Shown: positions 48,406 through 57,205, counted from the first letter of the stretch. The stretch: DNA of 64,000 bases from Geomonas sp. Red32 (GCF_023652955.1 NZ_JAKLOY010000004.1:372001-436000), one strand, 5' to 3'. Program-made: numbers and translations. Notes: generated from the letters alone by a model not told the origin.

Positions 48406-48882
48406 TTATTTGCTTTCGTAGCTCTGGAGAAAATCCTGCAGCGACTTTATGTGCTCCCGGTCGTCGTTCATCATCGCCTTGAACATGTTCAGGAACTGGT
48501 CGCTCGTGAAATCGAGCGCCTGGGCCGTGTGGAATTCCAGCATGGCGGTCTCCATCCTGATGGCGAACTTCAAGGCGGCGGGAACCGAGGGAGGAGAATT
48601 TCTCAGGTTGAGGATGGATTCCTTGAAGAGGGCCACGGCGCGGTCCGCCTTCTCCTGGCTGACCGAGGAACCGAGCACCATGTTGGAGGCGAGCCTGAGG
48701 CAGAGGTCGAACTGCAGCTGGTGGTTGTCCTCCTCGCGCGCGGTCTTGAGCCACAAGGCGTGGGCCGCGTCGTCGTTCTTATGGACCTTGGCCAGGGTGC
48801 GGTAGAGCTCACCCGCCAGGGCTTCGAGATCGGAGCAGGTTTGCAGCAGTTTCCGTAGTGAGTTCTGGTCCTTGACCGCCAT
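48406..48882 (-). CDS. Ferritin-like diiron-type protein
   Basis: 158 residues from the ATG at 48882, favoured by an AAGGCGGG site; an ATG 30 bases earlier lacks one. All-helical, with spaced Glu/His positions typical of the rubrerythrin/ferritin-like four-helix bundle: ALAGELYRTL, REEDNHQLQFDLCL, AIRMETAMLEFHTAQ, NDDREHIKSL. The Glu and ExxH pairs could hold two irons, though the fit to a named subfamily is loose and the usual rubredoxin domain is missing. Role probably in oxidative or metal stress. Monocistronic with a clear terminator. Confidence 0.75.
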   Translation of the reverse strand: MAVKDQNSLRKLLQTCSDLEALAGELYRTLAKVHKNDDAAHALWLKTAREEDNHQLQFDLCLRLASNMVLGSSVSQEKADRAVALFKESILNLRNSPPSVPAALKFAIRMETAMLEFHTAQALDFTSDQFLNMFKAMMNDDREHIKSLQDFLQSYESK

Positions 48883-49292
48883 GTTCCCGCCTTCGCCCGA
48901 CGACTTTGCCATCCGTTCGGGCGAATCTATCCCAGCGATGCCTATTTGTCAAACAGAGGAATACCCCTGCCAACCTACGATTATCACTGAGACCGCAGTC
49001 CCCTCTCCCCCTTCCCCTCCCTCGCTCGACGAAGCCTATGACCGGAAGGAGCGGCCAACGTTTCCGGTCCCCCTTCCCACTTAAGCATCAAAAATACCCT
49101 CGCCCCATCCCCTTACTTTATATGCTCGCCCGTTACAGCCGGGCCCAAGGCACTTTCAACTATCCCCACGCCCCTTCCAGCCTGGCCCAAGCCTCTTTTA
49201 ACGCCCCCCTCGCCCCTTCTAGCGTAGCCTAAGCCTCTTTCAACTTCGCACCCGCCCCTTCCAGCGTGGCCGAAGACCGGGTGAGGGGGATT
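48883..49292. other. C-rich non-coding region with a 42-bp tandem repeat
   Basis: Between two minus-strand genes. The second half is an exact 42-bp-period array, listed separately. The first half (48900-49120) is pyrimidine-rich on the plus strand with no recognised element; it should include the promoter of the ferritin-like gene. Confidence 0.55.
49127..49290. repeat. Tandem repeat, exact 42-bp period, four units
   Basis: Units starting CGCCCGTTACAG, CGCCCCTTCCAG, CGCCCCTTCTAG and CGCCCCTTCCAG begin at 49127, 49169, 49211 and 49253, all exactly 42 bases apart. Each continues with a variant of CCTGGCCCAAGCCTCTTT. The last unit is partial. 42 is twice 21 and a multiple of 3, but no convincing gene reads through. 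Confidence 0.85.
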
Positions 49293-50258
49293 CTATCGCC
49301 CCCCTTCCCCGTTCGCCACCATCAACCGCCGGTTCGGCAGCCCATCGAGGAGGTCCTGGGGGCTGGAGACGCCGAACTCTTCGAAGAGGTAATCGAGGAA
49401 GGTGTTGTGGATTGCCGAGAACCTGCGGCGGCCGAGGATCAAGGTACGTGGCCGGACATGGTCGAAGCCGCGGACCCGGTGAGCCCGCAGTATCCCAGCC
49501 TCCACTTCGGAGGCGAAGAGTGCCGACGACCCGAAGGTCACCCCTTTCCCCGCCAGCACCTCCCTGCGGATGAAGGAGAGGTCGTCGAAGTAGACCACGC
49601 TGGCGAAATCGCGGCAGCTGCGGTTGAGGGAGGTGAGGTTCTTGTCGATGAAGCGCTTCGCGCACCCTTGCTCGGTCTTCAGGAACAGGCGCTGGCCCAG
49701 CAGCATGTCGAGGGTGTTTTCTCCCGCCGGGATTTGCAGGGAGGGAGCGCTGATGAAGAGCACCTCGTCGTGGGGGAGCGGCCAGATGAGCCGGTTGCTG
49801 AATTCCACCTCGTCGCAGTGCTCGATAAGGGCCAGATCGAACCGCTCGCTGTCGATGCCCACCAAAGCCTCCTCCGGCATGGCGAAGACGCAGTGGAGAT
49901 CGACGGTGGCGGCGTGGTCCGAGATGAAGGACTCCAGCACCCTGGCGAGACGGTCCACGCCGAGGGAAGGGGTCGAGCAGAAGGAGATGGCCCGCCTGAC
50001 CTCGGGGGCTCCCAGCCCCAGGAGGAACTCCTGCTCCAGGTCGAGGATCTTGCGCCCCTTGTCGAGCAGGAGGAGCCCGGCGTCGGTGGGAACCAGGGTG
50101 GGTCCGTTACGGTCGAGGAGCGGGGTTCCGATGCTGTCTTCGAGCTGCTTGATGCGCCGGGAGACCGCCGACTGAGTCACGAAGAGAGCCGCGGAAGCCT
50201 TGGTGATGCTCCCCAGCGAGACAACCTTCACGAAGGTCTTGAGGAGGGTGAGATCCAT
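49293..50258 (-). CDS. LysR-family regulator divergent from extH
   Basis: 321 residues from the ATG at 50258, giving the usual MDLTLLKTFVKVVSLGSITKA start of LysR proteins, winged helix-turn-helix (ASAALFVTQSAVSRRIKQLE) and the effector-binding domain (about 90-300). The frame extends 12 codons farther upstream without a better signal. Divergent from the rhodanese/porin genes, so it most likely controls them. The effector is not evident; in this setting a sulfur, selenium or redox-related cue is plausible (inference). The shared intergenic region contains a perfect 6-bp-arm palindrome 43 bases from the start. Confidence 0.92.
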   Translation of the reverse strand: MDLTLLKTFVKVVSLGSITKASAALFVTQSAVSRRIKQLEDSIGTPLLDRNGPTLVPTDAGLLLLDKGRKILDLEQEFLLGLGAPEVRRAISFCSTPSLGVDRLARVLESFISDHAATVDLHCVFAMPEEALVGIDSERFDLALIEHCDEVEFSNRLIWPLPHDEVLFISAPSLQIPAGENTLDMLLGQRLFLKTEQGCAKRFIDKNLTSLNRSCRDFASVVYFDDLSFIRREVLAGKGVTFGSSALFASEVEAGILRAHRVRGFDHVRPRTLILGRRRFSAIHNTFLDYLFEEFGVSSPQDLLDGLPNRRLMVANGEGGR

Positions 50259-50300
50259 ACGGGGCACTCCGAACTGGTGATGCGGAAAACGCATGTATTA

Positions 50301-50321
50301 CATGAGAATAATTCACTCATG
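50301..50321. promoter_or_regulatory. Palindromic operator between lysR and extH
   Basis: CATGAG-N9-CTCATG, perfect arms, containing TGAG...TTCA with a T and an A 11 bases apart as in LysR boxes. A nearby CATG-N5-CATG direct repeat (50293-50305) adds a possible second contact. Confidence 0.55.
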
Positions 50322-50506
50322 CTTATGACAATTTTTTTGTAAGATTGCAATAATAATTTAGACTGATAAAGGAATGATTATGAGTCAGTGCTCACCATTT
50401 ATACACAATGGATCGGGGCGCCTTTCTCAGAGGGAGGTGGCTTAGCAAGAAACGAAGAGCCGGTAATTCAATTTACGATTAACGTTATTTAACCAAAGGA
50501 GGGTTT

Positions 50507-51805
50507 ATGTCAGAGAAACTGATTCTCAAGGGCAGATCGGCACTGGCCGGCCTGCTCGCGACGGTTGCAGTCCTGTTCATGGTCAGCGCCGGGTGCGGAA
50601 CCAAGGGGTACGATGCACCCAGCCGGCCGGTATCCGCCACCGCGCAGACGGCCAACGCCCTCGTCGAAGCGGCCACTCTTCAGCAGTGGGCCTCCCAGGG
50701 GCTGGTCAACAGCCAGGATCCCAACACGCTCGACAAGGTGGTGGTCCTCGAAGTCACCACGCCGGCGGCCTATGCCACCGCCCACATCCCCGGCGCGCTG
50801 CTGCTCGATTCCACCAACAACGTGGATCTGACCCAGACCCGGCTGGAGGGGGTTGCCGCCATCTCCACCCAGGTTCCCGACGGCACCACCATGGACAACA
50901 TCATCCAGCGCTCGGGGATCGACAACCGCACCACCATCGTCTTCTCGGTCAGCAAGGGAGGTAACTTCCTCAACATGACCCGCGCCTACTTCACCTTCCG
51001 CTACTGGGGCTTCCCGAAAGAGCGCCTGAAGGTGGTCAACGGCGGCGACAACGCCTGGGAGGACGCGGGGCTCACCCTGGCGACCGACGCCACCACGGTT
51101 GCCCCCTCCACCTACAGCGTGCGTAACACCGGCCTCAAGGCCTCCTTGCGGCTCGCCATCGGCGACATGATCAAGGCCGTGGACGATCTCAACAAGGGGA
51201 CCGTGACCGCCAGCGACCTCGCCATCATCGATGCGCGCGGCGGCACCATCACCGCCAACGTCGCCAACGCCATCGTCGACGACTACAACCGTTACGCCGA
51301 CTTTCCCGGCGGAGTCACCACCAAGACCCGCATGTTCCCCGCCGCAGCTGACCTGGTGACCCGCCTGGAGGCCAAGGGGATCACCGCCGCCCGTTCCAAC
51401 AACATCGTGTACTGCGCCTCGGGGATGCGCGCCTCGGTCATCTTCTTCGTCCTGGACGGCGTGACCGCCTGGCCGGCCAAGCTCTACGACGGCTCCTGGA
51501 ACCAGTGGTCCGCCTACGTCTACAACAGCACCACCCCCGCCAACAACCTCCCCACCGGGAGCATCTGGCGGGTCGATGCGGTCACTCCGGGCACCACCGC
51601 GCTGCGCACCACCGGGACCATCACCCCGGCCGCCATGGCGCTCGACCCGGTTTCCCACGCCCTCTTCTCCGCCGTCACCGATCCGCGAGCCGACCAGATC
51701 CTGCTTCAGGACTCCCAGTACGTCACCACCGGGGCTACCTCCGGCACCGGCACCAGCACCGGCACCAGCGGCGGATCCGGCACCGGGAGCGCCGGGGGCT
51801 GCTGA
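50507..51805 (+). CDS. extH: Rhodanese-like lipoprotein, ExtH type
   Basis: 432 residues. Lipoprotein signal peptide with lipobox VSAGC at about residue 30, then two rhodanese-like domains (about 55-200 and 215-345; TTPAAYATAHIPGALLLDS, VVNGGDNAWEDAGL, NNIVYCASGMRASVIFFVLDG). The second domain keeps a rhodanese active-site Cys loop (CASGMR); the first has the loop shape but no Cys. The C-terminus is a Gly/Ser/Thr-rich tail ending in Cys. In Geobacter sulfurreducens the extHIJKL genes start with a rhodanese-like lipoprotein and a porin and are linked to metal oxide, selenite and tellurite reduction. The ribosome binding site AAAGGAGGG is excellent. The gene is followed after 60 bases by a porin, as in extHI. 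Confidence 0.85.
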   Translation: MSEKLILKGRSALAGLLATVAVLFMVSAGCGTKGYDAPSRPVSATAQTANALVEAATLQQWASQGLVNSQDPNTLDKVVVLEVTTPAAYATAHIPGALLLDSTNNVDLTQTRLEGVAAISTQVPDGTTMDNIIQRSGIDNRTTIVFSVSKGGNFLNMTRAYFTFRYWGFPKERLKVVNGGDNAWEDAGLTLATDATTVAPSTYSVRNTGLKASLRLAIGDMIKAVDDLNKGTVTASDLAIIDARGGTITANVANAIVDDYNRYADFPGGVTTKTRMFPAAADLVTRLEAKGITAARSNNIVYCASGMRASVIFFVLDGVTAWPAKLYDGSWNQWSAYVYNSTTPANNLPTGSIWRVDAVTPGTTALRTTGTITPAAMALDPVSHALFSAVTDPRADQILLQDSQYVTTGATSGTGTSTGTSGGSGTGSAGGC

Positions 51806-51865
51806 CCCACGCCCGCGAAGCGCCAGTGACCAATCGATTTCCTCTACGACAAGGAGTTCCAAACT

Positions 51866-53086
51866 ATGATCATGTCAACTAAATCGGCAGGGGTTGCAGG
51901 GTTGACCATCGGCTTCCTGATGCTGGCTGGTACGGCCTTCGCCGGGCCCCAGATGACCTTCGGTCCCGACGACAAGGGTTCGCTGCAGATCGACTACAAG
52001 GGGCAGTTCCAGATGACGGTGCGCGACACCGGATCGGGGGACAACAACGACGACACCACCACCAACTTCAACTTCCGCCGTAACCGGCTCGCCCTGATGG
52101 GGAACTGGGGCGACCACTTCGGCCTCTACGTCCAGACCGAGTACACCGAGGACCAGAACGTCACCGCCATCGACGTGGCAAGCCAGAACCAGGGGACCCA
52201 GTTCCAGCTTCTGGACGCGGTGATGCGTTTCGACCTCAACGACAGCTTCAAGGTCTACGCCGGGAAGTTCAAGTACAACCTCTCCCGCGAGAACCTGGAG
52301 GCATGCGAGATGCCGCTCACGCTCGACCGCTCGCTCTTCATCCGCCCCTCCTTCGTCACCACCCGCGACATGGGGGTGGCGGTCTGGGGTAACCTCTTCA
52401 ACGACATCTTCCAGTACCGGGCCGACGTCATGGAGGGACGCAAGGCGGTCTCCGGCGACACCGCTCCGAGCTCCAACTTCCGCTACTCCTTCCGCGGCCA
52501 CCTCACCTTCCTCGACCCCGAGAACGCGTACGGCTACAAAGGTACCTACCTCGGCCAGAAGAAGGTGCTGACCGTCGGCGGCGCCTACCAGTTCGAACCG
52601 GACGTGGCCTACGGCGACACCGTCAACCGCACCGACAAGAAGGACTACCAGGCCTGGACCTTCGACGGCTACTTCGAGTATCCCTTCGAGGGAGTTGGCA
52701 CCGTTACCGCCTCCGCGGCCTACGAGCGGGTCGATCTGGACGATCCCCAGTTGGGTGCGAGCCCCGACCTGGGGGCGCTCGGCCTCAACGGCCAGAAAAA
52801 CGGCTGGTACGTGAAGGGTGGCTACATGCTCCCCTCCCTGCCGCTGCAGTTCTTCGGCCGGTATGAGAAGTGGCGTTTCGCCGAGCTCAACAACATCTTC
52901 AACCAGAAGATCGACTGGTTCGGCCTGGGGGCCAACTACTACATCCGCGGCCAGAACCTCAAGGTCACCTTCGAGTACAGCCACACCGACTTCGACCACG
53001 AAGGAACCTTCACCGGGCTCCAGGGGGGCAATCTGCGCAGCAAGGACTTCAACACCTTCGTGACCCAGCTGCAGCTGGTATTCTAA
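51866..53086 (+). CDS. extI: Outer-membrane porin, ExtI type
   Basis: 406 residues. Signal peptide (GLTIGFLMLAGTAFA), then a beta-barrel with alternating polar/hydrophobic strands throughout: GSLQIDYKGQFQMTVRD, NFRRNRLALMGNWGDHFGLYVQTEY, LDAVMRFDLNDSFKVYAGKFK, and so on. The last residue is Phe (LQLVF), the outer-membrane assembly signal. It resembles phosphate-selective/ExtI-like porins of metal-reducing bacteria, where the barrel holds cytochromes or passes oxyanions such as selenite. It lies 60 bases after extH with a good AAGGAG site, and a strong terminator follows its stop codon, so extH-extI is a two-gene transcript. Confidence 0.87.
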   Translation: MIMSTKSAGVAGLTIGFLMLAGTAFAGPQMTFGPDDKGSLQIDYKGQFQMTVRDTGSGDNNDDTTTNFNFRRNRLALMGNWGDHFGLYVQTEYTEDQNVTAIDVASQNQGTQFQLLDAVMRFDLNDSFKVYAGKFKYNLSRENLEACEMPLTLDRSLFIRPSFVTTRDMGVAVWGNLFNDIFQYRADVMEGRKAVSGDTAPSSNFRYSFRGHLTFLDPENAYGYKGTYLGQKKVLTVGGAYQFEPDVAYGDTVNRTDKKDYQAWTFDGYFEYPFEGVGTVTASAAYERVDLDDPQLGASPDLGALGLNGQKNGWYVKGGYMLPSLPLQFFGRYEKWRFAELNNIFNQKIDWFGLGANYYIRGQNLKVTFEYSHTDFDHEGTFTGLQGGNLRSKDFNTFVTQLQLVF

Positions 53087-53109
53087 AGATACCGGCACCA
53101 TCGCTCGAC

Positions 53110-53141
53110 ATGGCCGACGGCACCCGCCGTCGGCCATTTTT
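53110..53141 (+). terminator. Rho-independent terminator after extI
   Basis: Perfect 12-bp stem ATGGCCGACGGC / GCCGTCGGCCAT with ACCC loop, then TTTTT. Separates the extHI transcript from the cytochrome gene. Confidence 0.95.
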
Positions 53142-53203
53142 GCGTGTGCAGGCTGGCGGGCGCCGCTCCCCGGAGCGGGATATTCAAAAAATGCAATAAA
53201 GTC

Positions 53204-53232
53204 TTGGTTAATGACACGAGTTTCACTATAGT
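53204..53232 (+). promoter_or_regulatory. Sigma70 promoter of the 12-heme cytochrome gene
   Basis: TTGGTT (53204-53209), 17-base spacer, TATAGT (53227-53232), right after the extI terminator. It indicates that the cytochrome is transcribed independently of extHI. Confidence 0.6.
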
Positions 53233-53280
53233 GGCGCAGACGGCGATTAAACCCGGTAACTGCCGGGGTGGCGGTTCCTG

Positions 53281-55215
53281 GTGAAAAGGGTGCCGCCCTC
53301 ACCGCTAACTTTCCCCTTTCGAACCCGGCATCAGATGAACAGTGACCGCATGACAAGGATTCCCCTCCCGATCCCCCTCGACCTGATCCTCACGGCCGCG
53401 CTGGGCCTGATCTTCTTGGCTACCCTCGTGCTCTCGGGCTGCACCGCTTCCGGCGGCGGGGCTTCCGGATGCGAGTCGTGCCACGCCGGACTGGAAAAGG
53501 CATCGGCAAGCCACTCCGGCTGTGTCTCCTGCCACGGCGGCGATCCCACGGCGGCCACCAAGGAGGCCGCGCACCGCACCATGTTCGGCCCGGGGAACCC
53601 GTCCGCGCCGGAACATTGGGAGAGAAGCTGCGGCACCTGCCACCGCTACCAGGTGGGGCGCGTATCCTCCAATCTCATGTACACGGCGAGCGGGATGATC
53701 AGGAACATCGGGCTCACCTGGGAAGGGCCCTCCACCCCCTACGGCAGCCGCAAAGCCAAGCTCTTCGACGCGGAGGGGCATCCCTTGGACCTCAAACCGG
53801 TGGCGGAGCTCGACCACATCTCGGGCGACCTCTACCGGAAGTTCTGCTCCCGGTGCCACGTCGCCTACCCGGCCTCCGGCGTCTACGGCGCCAGCCACGC
53901 GTCCGGCTGCGCGGCCTGCCATTTCCCCTACAACGACGCCGGAATCTATCAGGGAAACGATCCTTCCTTGCGGGGAAAAACCCATTCCGCCAGCCACACC
54001 ATGGAACGCCTCCCCGGCACCGAAGTCTGCACCCGCTGCCACAACCGCAGCGGCCGGATCGCCCTCTCCTTCCAGGGACTCTACGACGGCAACAACTCGT
54101 TCGTTCCCACCAGCCACGGCGATCCCGGTCCGATACTGATGAGCGGCGTCCGCAACGCGGTCCATATCGCCCCCGACGTCCACGCCGCCGCCGGGATGGA
54201 GTGCATCGACTGCCATACCTCCCGCGACGTGATGGGGGACGGCTACGCCTACCGCAACATGAACCTCCAGACCGAGATCGCCTGCGAGGACTGCCACGGC
54301 GGTACCCGCCCCCCCCGCTACCGGGAGATCCTGCGCGAGAACGAGGAGCCCCTGCGCGAGTCCAAGGGGTACCGGATCCCGATGCGGCAGGGAATGAAGA
54401 TGATGCTGACCGCCAAGGGGCGGAGCTACTCGAACGCCTTCTACGCAGACGGCACGGTCTACGTGCTCGGCAAGCGAAGCGGCAAGCTGTTCCGGAGCAA
54501 GGTCATCACCGGCACCGCCGAGCACACCGTCTCCGGCCACGCCCGGATGGAGTGCTACGCCTGCCACTCCCGCACGGCGGTCCAGTGCTACGGCTGCCAC
54601 ACGAAGTACGACAAAAGCGAGTCCGGCATGGACTTCATCAAGGGGAGGCGGACCCCGGGGAGTTTCAGCGAGACCGAGGACTACCGGATGCTCTACCCGT
54701 TCCCCCTGGCGCTGAACCAGCGGGGGAGGATCTCCCCGGTCACCCCAGGCTGCCAGACCTTCGTCACTGTGGTCGATCCCGACGGCGAAGTGGCCAAGAG
54801 CGAGTACGTGGCGCGTTTCAAGGGGAAGCACCAGCTCCGCTTCGCCCCCTTCTATTCGCACAATACCGGCAAGAAGGCGGTGGCCTGCGCCGAGTGCCAC
54901 GGCAACCCCGCGTTTCTTGGGTTCGGGCAGCACGTGGTATCGGGGCGCAACATCGAGGCGACCCTGATTTGCGAGCGTTCGGACGAGAAGCCGCTGGACG
55001 GTTTCCTCACCATGCGAAACGGCATGGTCCGGGCCTACTCGGCGATCACCCGCGAGCATTCCCGTCCCCTCGACACGGCCGAGGTGCGGCGGACCCTGGC
55101 GGTCAACAGCTGCCTCATCTGTCACGAAAAGGCAGCCGACCCGATCTACCGGAAGAAACTCGACTACCGCGCCCTCGACGACCCGCTCCACCGCCGTCTG
55201 CTGGCGCGGCCGTGA
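53281..55215 (+). CDS. Twelve-heme c-type cytochrome lipoprotein
   Basis: Up to 644 residues. Twelve CXXCH heme motifs are present: CESCH, CVSCH, CGTCH, CSRCH, CAACH, CTRCH, CIDCH, CEDCH, CYACH, CYGCH, CAECH and CLICH. The lipobox LVLSGC follows a hydrophobic stretch, so the protein is an outer-membrane or periplasmic lipoprotein. It has extra Cys residues (for instance TPGCQTF and LICERS). The GTG start at 53281 has a G-rich site upstream; ATG codons at 53335 and 53350 are in frame, and the last gives the shortest signal peptide. With extH and extI nearby it is the likely electron carrier of a trans-outer-membrane conduit; whether it corresponds to a named Ext cytochrome needs a comparison. 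Confidence 0.93.
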   Translation: MKRVPPSPLTFPFRTRHQMNSDRMTRIPLPIPLDLILTAALGLIFLATLVLSGCTASGGGASGCESCHAGLEKASASHSGCVSCHGGDPTAATKEAAHRTMFGPGNPSAPEHWERSCGTCHRYQVGRVSSNLMYTASGMIRNIGLTWEGPSTPYGSRKAKLFDAEGHPLDLKPVAELDHISGDLYRKFCSRCHVAYPASGVYGASHASGCAACHFPYNDAGIYQGNDPSLRGKTHSASHTMERLPGTEVCTRCHNRSGRIALSFQGLYDGNNSFVPTSHGDPGPILMSGVRNAVHIAPDVHAAAGMECIDCHTSRDVMGDGYAYRNMNLQTEIACEDCHGGTRPPRYREILRENEEPLRESKGYRIPMRQGMKMMLTAKGRSYSNAFYADGTVYVLGKRSGKLFRSKVITGTAEHTVSGHARMECYACHSRTAVQCYGCHTKYDKSESGMDFIKGRRTPGSFSETEDYRMLYPFPLALNQRGRISPVTPGCQTFVTVVDPDGEVAKSEYVARFKGKHQLRFAPFYSHNTGKKAVACAECHGNPAFLGFGQHVVSGRNIEATLICERSDEKPLDGFLTMRNGMVRAYSAITREHSRPLDTAEVRRTLAVNSCLICHEKAADPIYRKKLDYRALDDPLHRRLLARP

Positions 55216-55256
55216 AGGGACGGGATAAAAATGGGCGGGGATGGGAGGGAAGCGGC

Positions 55257-55580
55257 GTGAAGGGGGAACTCATGAGGCAGGCGAAGGGAATCGGCTTTCT
55301 GGTACTGGGGTCTTGGCTGGTGGCGACGCCGGTGTCGGCCGACACCATGGTCATCACCTATCGTTCGGGGAAGGTGCAGAAGGTGGTACTGGATGACTCC
55401 AGCGCGGAGGTGAGCAGCATCGGCTACCAAGGCGAGCCCCCGGCGGCCGCCGCCCCGAAGACGCCGCCCGCTCCCGCCCAAAGTGAATCGCCGGTTCCGG
55501 CCGGGGAAACCGCTGCGAAACGGGCGCCCGGAAAGGAGAAGCCATCCTTCACCATCCGGTGGGCGCCCCCGAGGGAATAA
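55257..55580 (+). CDS. Small secreted protein downstream of the cytochrome
   Basis: 107 residues from a GTG with GGGAGG eight bases upstream; the ATG at 55272 (AAGGGG before it) is equally possible. Signal peptide (IGFLVLGSWLVATPVSA), a short beta-like segment TMVITYRSGKVQKVVLDDSS, and a Pro/Ala-rich tail ending FTIRWAPPRE. It starts 41 bases after the cytochrome and is surely co-transcribed. The position suggests a periplasmic accessory of the conduit, perhaps an ExtJ-like protein; the sequence itself does not name it. Confidence 0.7.
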   Translation: MKGELMRQAKGIGFLVLGSWLVATPVSADTMVITYRSGKVQKVVLDDSSAEVSSIGYQGEPPAAAAPKTPPAPAQSESPVPAGETAAKRAPGKEKPSFTIRWAPPRE

Positions 55581-55768
55581 CCGGACGGCCGCTCTTTCCT
55601 CCTTTCACGGTAAACCTTCGGCGGCCGACGCTCCCGGTGCCGCGGCACCGGCACGGCGGTGGCGTCAGCCAGTGGATCCACGAGAGCCTCTGTGGTTCAG
55701 GGAGAACGGAAGGCGGCCCGAGAGGAAGTGATGGCGATAACACGCGGAATTCTGGTAAACTCGCGCGC

Positions 55769-56290
55769 ATGACAAAGTATCCTCGTATCGGCTTTCTTAC
55801 CCTGCTGCTCTCCTTCCTGGTAGCGGCTCCGTCACAGGCGGCTCCCCCACCGACCTCGCCTCCCCCGGCGGTGGACCGGGTGGTCGTCCTCAAGGGGGCC
55901 AAGGTGATGGAGTTGCTCAAGAACGGCCAAGTCATCCGCTCGTACCGGGTCGCCCTGGGGAGAAATACGGCGGGACCGAAGCGCAAAGCGGGGGACTGCC
56001 GCACGCCCGAGGGGATCTACCTCATCGACCGGCGCAACGGCAAAAGTGCCTTCCACAAGTCGCTCCACATCTCCTACCCCAACAACGCCGACGCCGCCAC
56101 CGCCCGCAACGAAGGGCACTCGCCCGGCGGCAACATCGCCATCCACGGCCTTCCCAAGGGATTCGACGACCTGGAGGACATTCACTACCGGAAGAACTGG
56201 ACCAAGGGGTGCATTGCGGTGAACAACCGCGAGATCGACGAGATCTGGAAACTGGTCCCCGACGGCACCCCGGTGGAGATCAGGCCCTGA
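55769..56290 (+). CDS. L,D-transpeptidase (YkuD family), small periplasmic
   Basis: 173 residues from the ATG at 55769. Signal peptide (LTLLLSFLVAAPSQA), then a YkuD catalytic domain covering the rest: VVVLKGAKVMELLKNGQVIRSYRVALG, GDCRTPEGIYLID, and the active site IAIHGLP...NWTKGCIAVNN with His and catalytic Cys of the HxxGCIxxxN type. It makes 3-3 cross-links in peptidoglycan or attaches proteins to it. An 18-base perfect palindrome (CCGGTGCCGCGGCACCGG, 55634-55651) lies between the preceding gene and this one. Convergent with another L,D-transpeptidase with six bases between them. Confidence 0.92.
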   Translation: MTKYPRIGFLTLLLSFLVAAPSQAAPPPTSPPPAVDRVVVLKGAKVMELLKNGQVIRSYRVALGRNTAGPKRKAGDCRTPEGIYLIDRRNGKSAFHKSLHISYPNNADAATARNEGHSPGGNIAIHGLPKGFDDLEDIHYRKNWTKGCIAVNNREIDEIWKLVPDGTPVEIRP

Positions 56291-56296
56291 TGCGGC

Positions 56297-57205
56297 TTAC
56301 CGGGTGACGTCGGTGACCACCCCCGACCGGGCGGCCAGCGCCTGCTTCAACTTCTCCTGGTCGACCATCGCGGTCACCCCCTTTTTCTCCAGCAGGGAGC
56401 GCACCTCCCGCTCGAGGTCTCTCCCCGGTGCCTGGCGCACATCCTCATGCACCTCCACCAGCACGCGGCCTCCGGAGAAAGCCACCTTGACCGGCTGGTC
56501 AACGATGGTGACCCGCGTCCCCACGGGGACCCGCCGGAAGAGCGCGGTGATGTCCTCGGGATAGAGATGCATGCAGCCGTGACTCACCCGCATCCCGATC
56601 CCGTAAGGACGGTCGGTGCCGTGGATCAGCACGGTCCCGATGGAAAGGCGGAGGGCATGGCTTCCCAGCGGGTTATCCGGCCCTGGCGGCACCACAGCAG
56701 GCAGCTCCGGCTTCTGGGCCCGGATCGAGGCCGGGACGTGCCAGGCAGGTTTTTCGATCTTTTCGATGATACTGTAGGTGCCGAGCGGGGTATCCCACCC
56801 CTCGTCCCCGATCCCGATGGGAAAGGTCGTCACGCTCTTCCCCCGGTGCCCGGGGAAAAGGTAGAGGCGCATGTCGGCAAGGTTCACCACGATACCCTGT
56901 TCGGCCGGCGTCTCCGGCAGAATCCACCTGGTCGGCAGGGTTATTTTGGTTCCCGGGTCGGGGACGAAGGGATCGACCCCGGGGTTGGCCGAGGTGATCT
57001 CGTTGTAGCCCAGGTCGTGGGCCCGGGCGATCTCCAAAAGAGAGTCGTCCTCACCGGCCGCCAGCGACTTGAGCTCCCCGCCGACCCCGCCGTGAAACGC
57101 GACCTCGGCCGCAAGGGCCCGGGAGCCGCTCCCCATACCGGCGAGAAGAAGGAGCATGAGCGCGCCGCCGCGCCACCCGGCCCTTCGAAAGTAGTTCCTG
57201 GTCAT
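56297..57205 (-). CDS. L,D-transpeptidase with LysM-like N-terminus (ErfK/YbiS type)
   Basis: 302 residues. Signal peptide (about 1-33, cleavage near ALA-A), LysM-like segment (about 50-90: DSLLEIARAHDLGYNEITSANPG), YkuD catalytic domain (about 100-235) with DTPLGTYSI and the active site RVSHGCMHLYPEDI (catalytic Cys in SHGC), and a C-terminal region (about 240-302). The ErfK/YbiS/YcfS group in E. coli covalently links Braun lipoprotein to peptidoglycan, so an Lpp-like substrate is expected; an Lpp-like gene lies 4.6 kb to the right. AGGAGC precedes the ATG. Divergent from the membrane kinase gene at 57314. Confidence 0.93.
   Translation of the reverse strand: MTRNYFRRAGWRGGALMLLLLAGMGSGSRALAAEVAFHGGVGGELKSLAAGEDDSLLEIARAHDLGYNEITSANPGVDPFVPDPGTKITLPTRWILPETPAEQGIVVNLADMRLYLFPGHRGKSVTTFPIGIGDEGWDTPLGTYSIIEKIEKPAWHVPASIRAQKPELPAVVPPGPDNPLGSHALRLSIGTVLIHGTDRPYGIGMRVSHGCMHLYPEDITALFRRVPVGTRVTIVDQPVKVAFSGGRVLVEVHEDVRQAPGRDLEREVRSLLEKKGVTAMVDQEKLKQALAARSGVVTDVTR

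Noticed and set aside
48906-49232. Coding of 14-residue repeats through the 42-bp array
   Set aside because: The frame stops inside the third unit, has no start signal, and its composition is that of C-rich non-coding DNA.
49127-49290. Possible CRISPR array
   Set aside because: Period is 42 with no distinction between conserved repeat and unique spacer; units diverge evenly and no cas gene is nearby.
53305-55191. Minus-strand open frame of 628 codons opposite the 12-heme cytochrome
   Set aside because: The plus strand has twelve heme motifs and a lipobox; the opposite frame has no domain.
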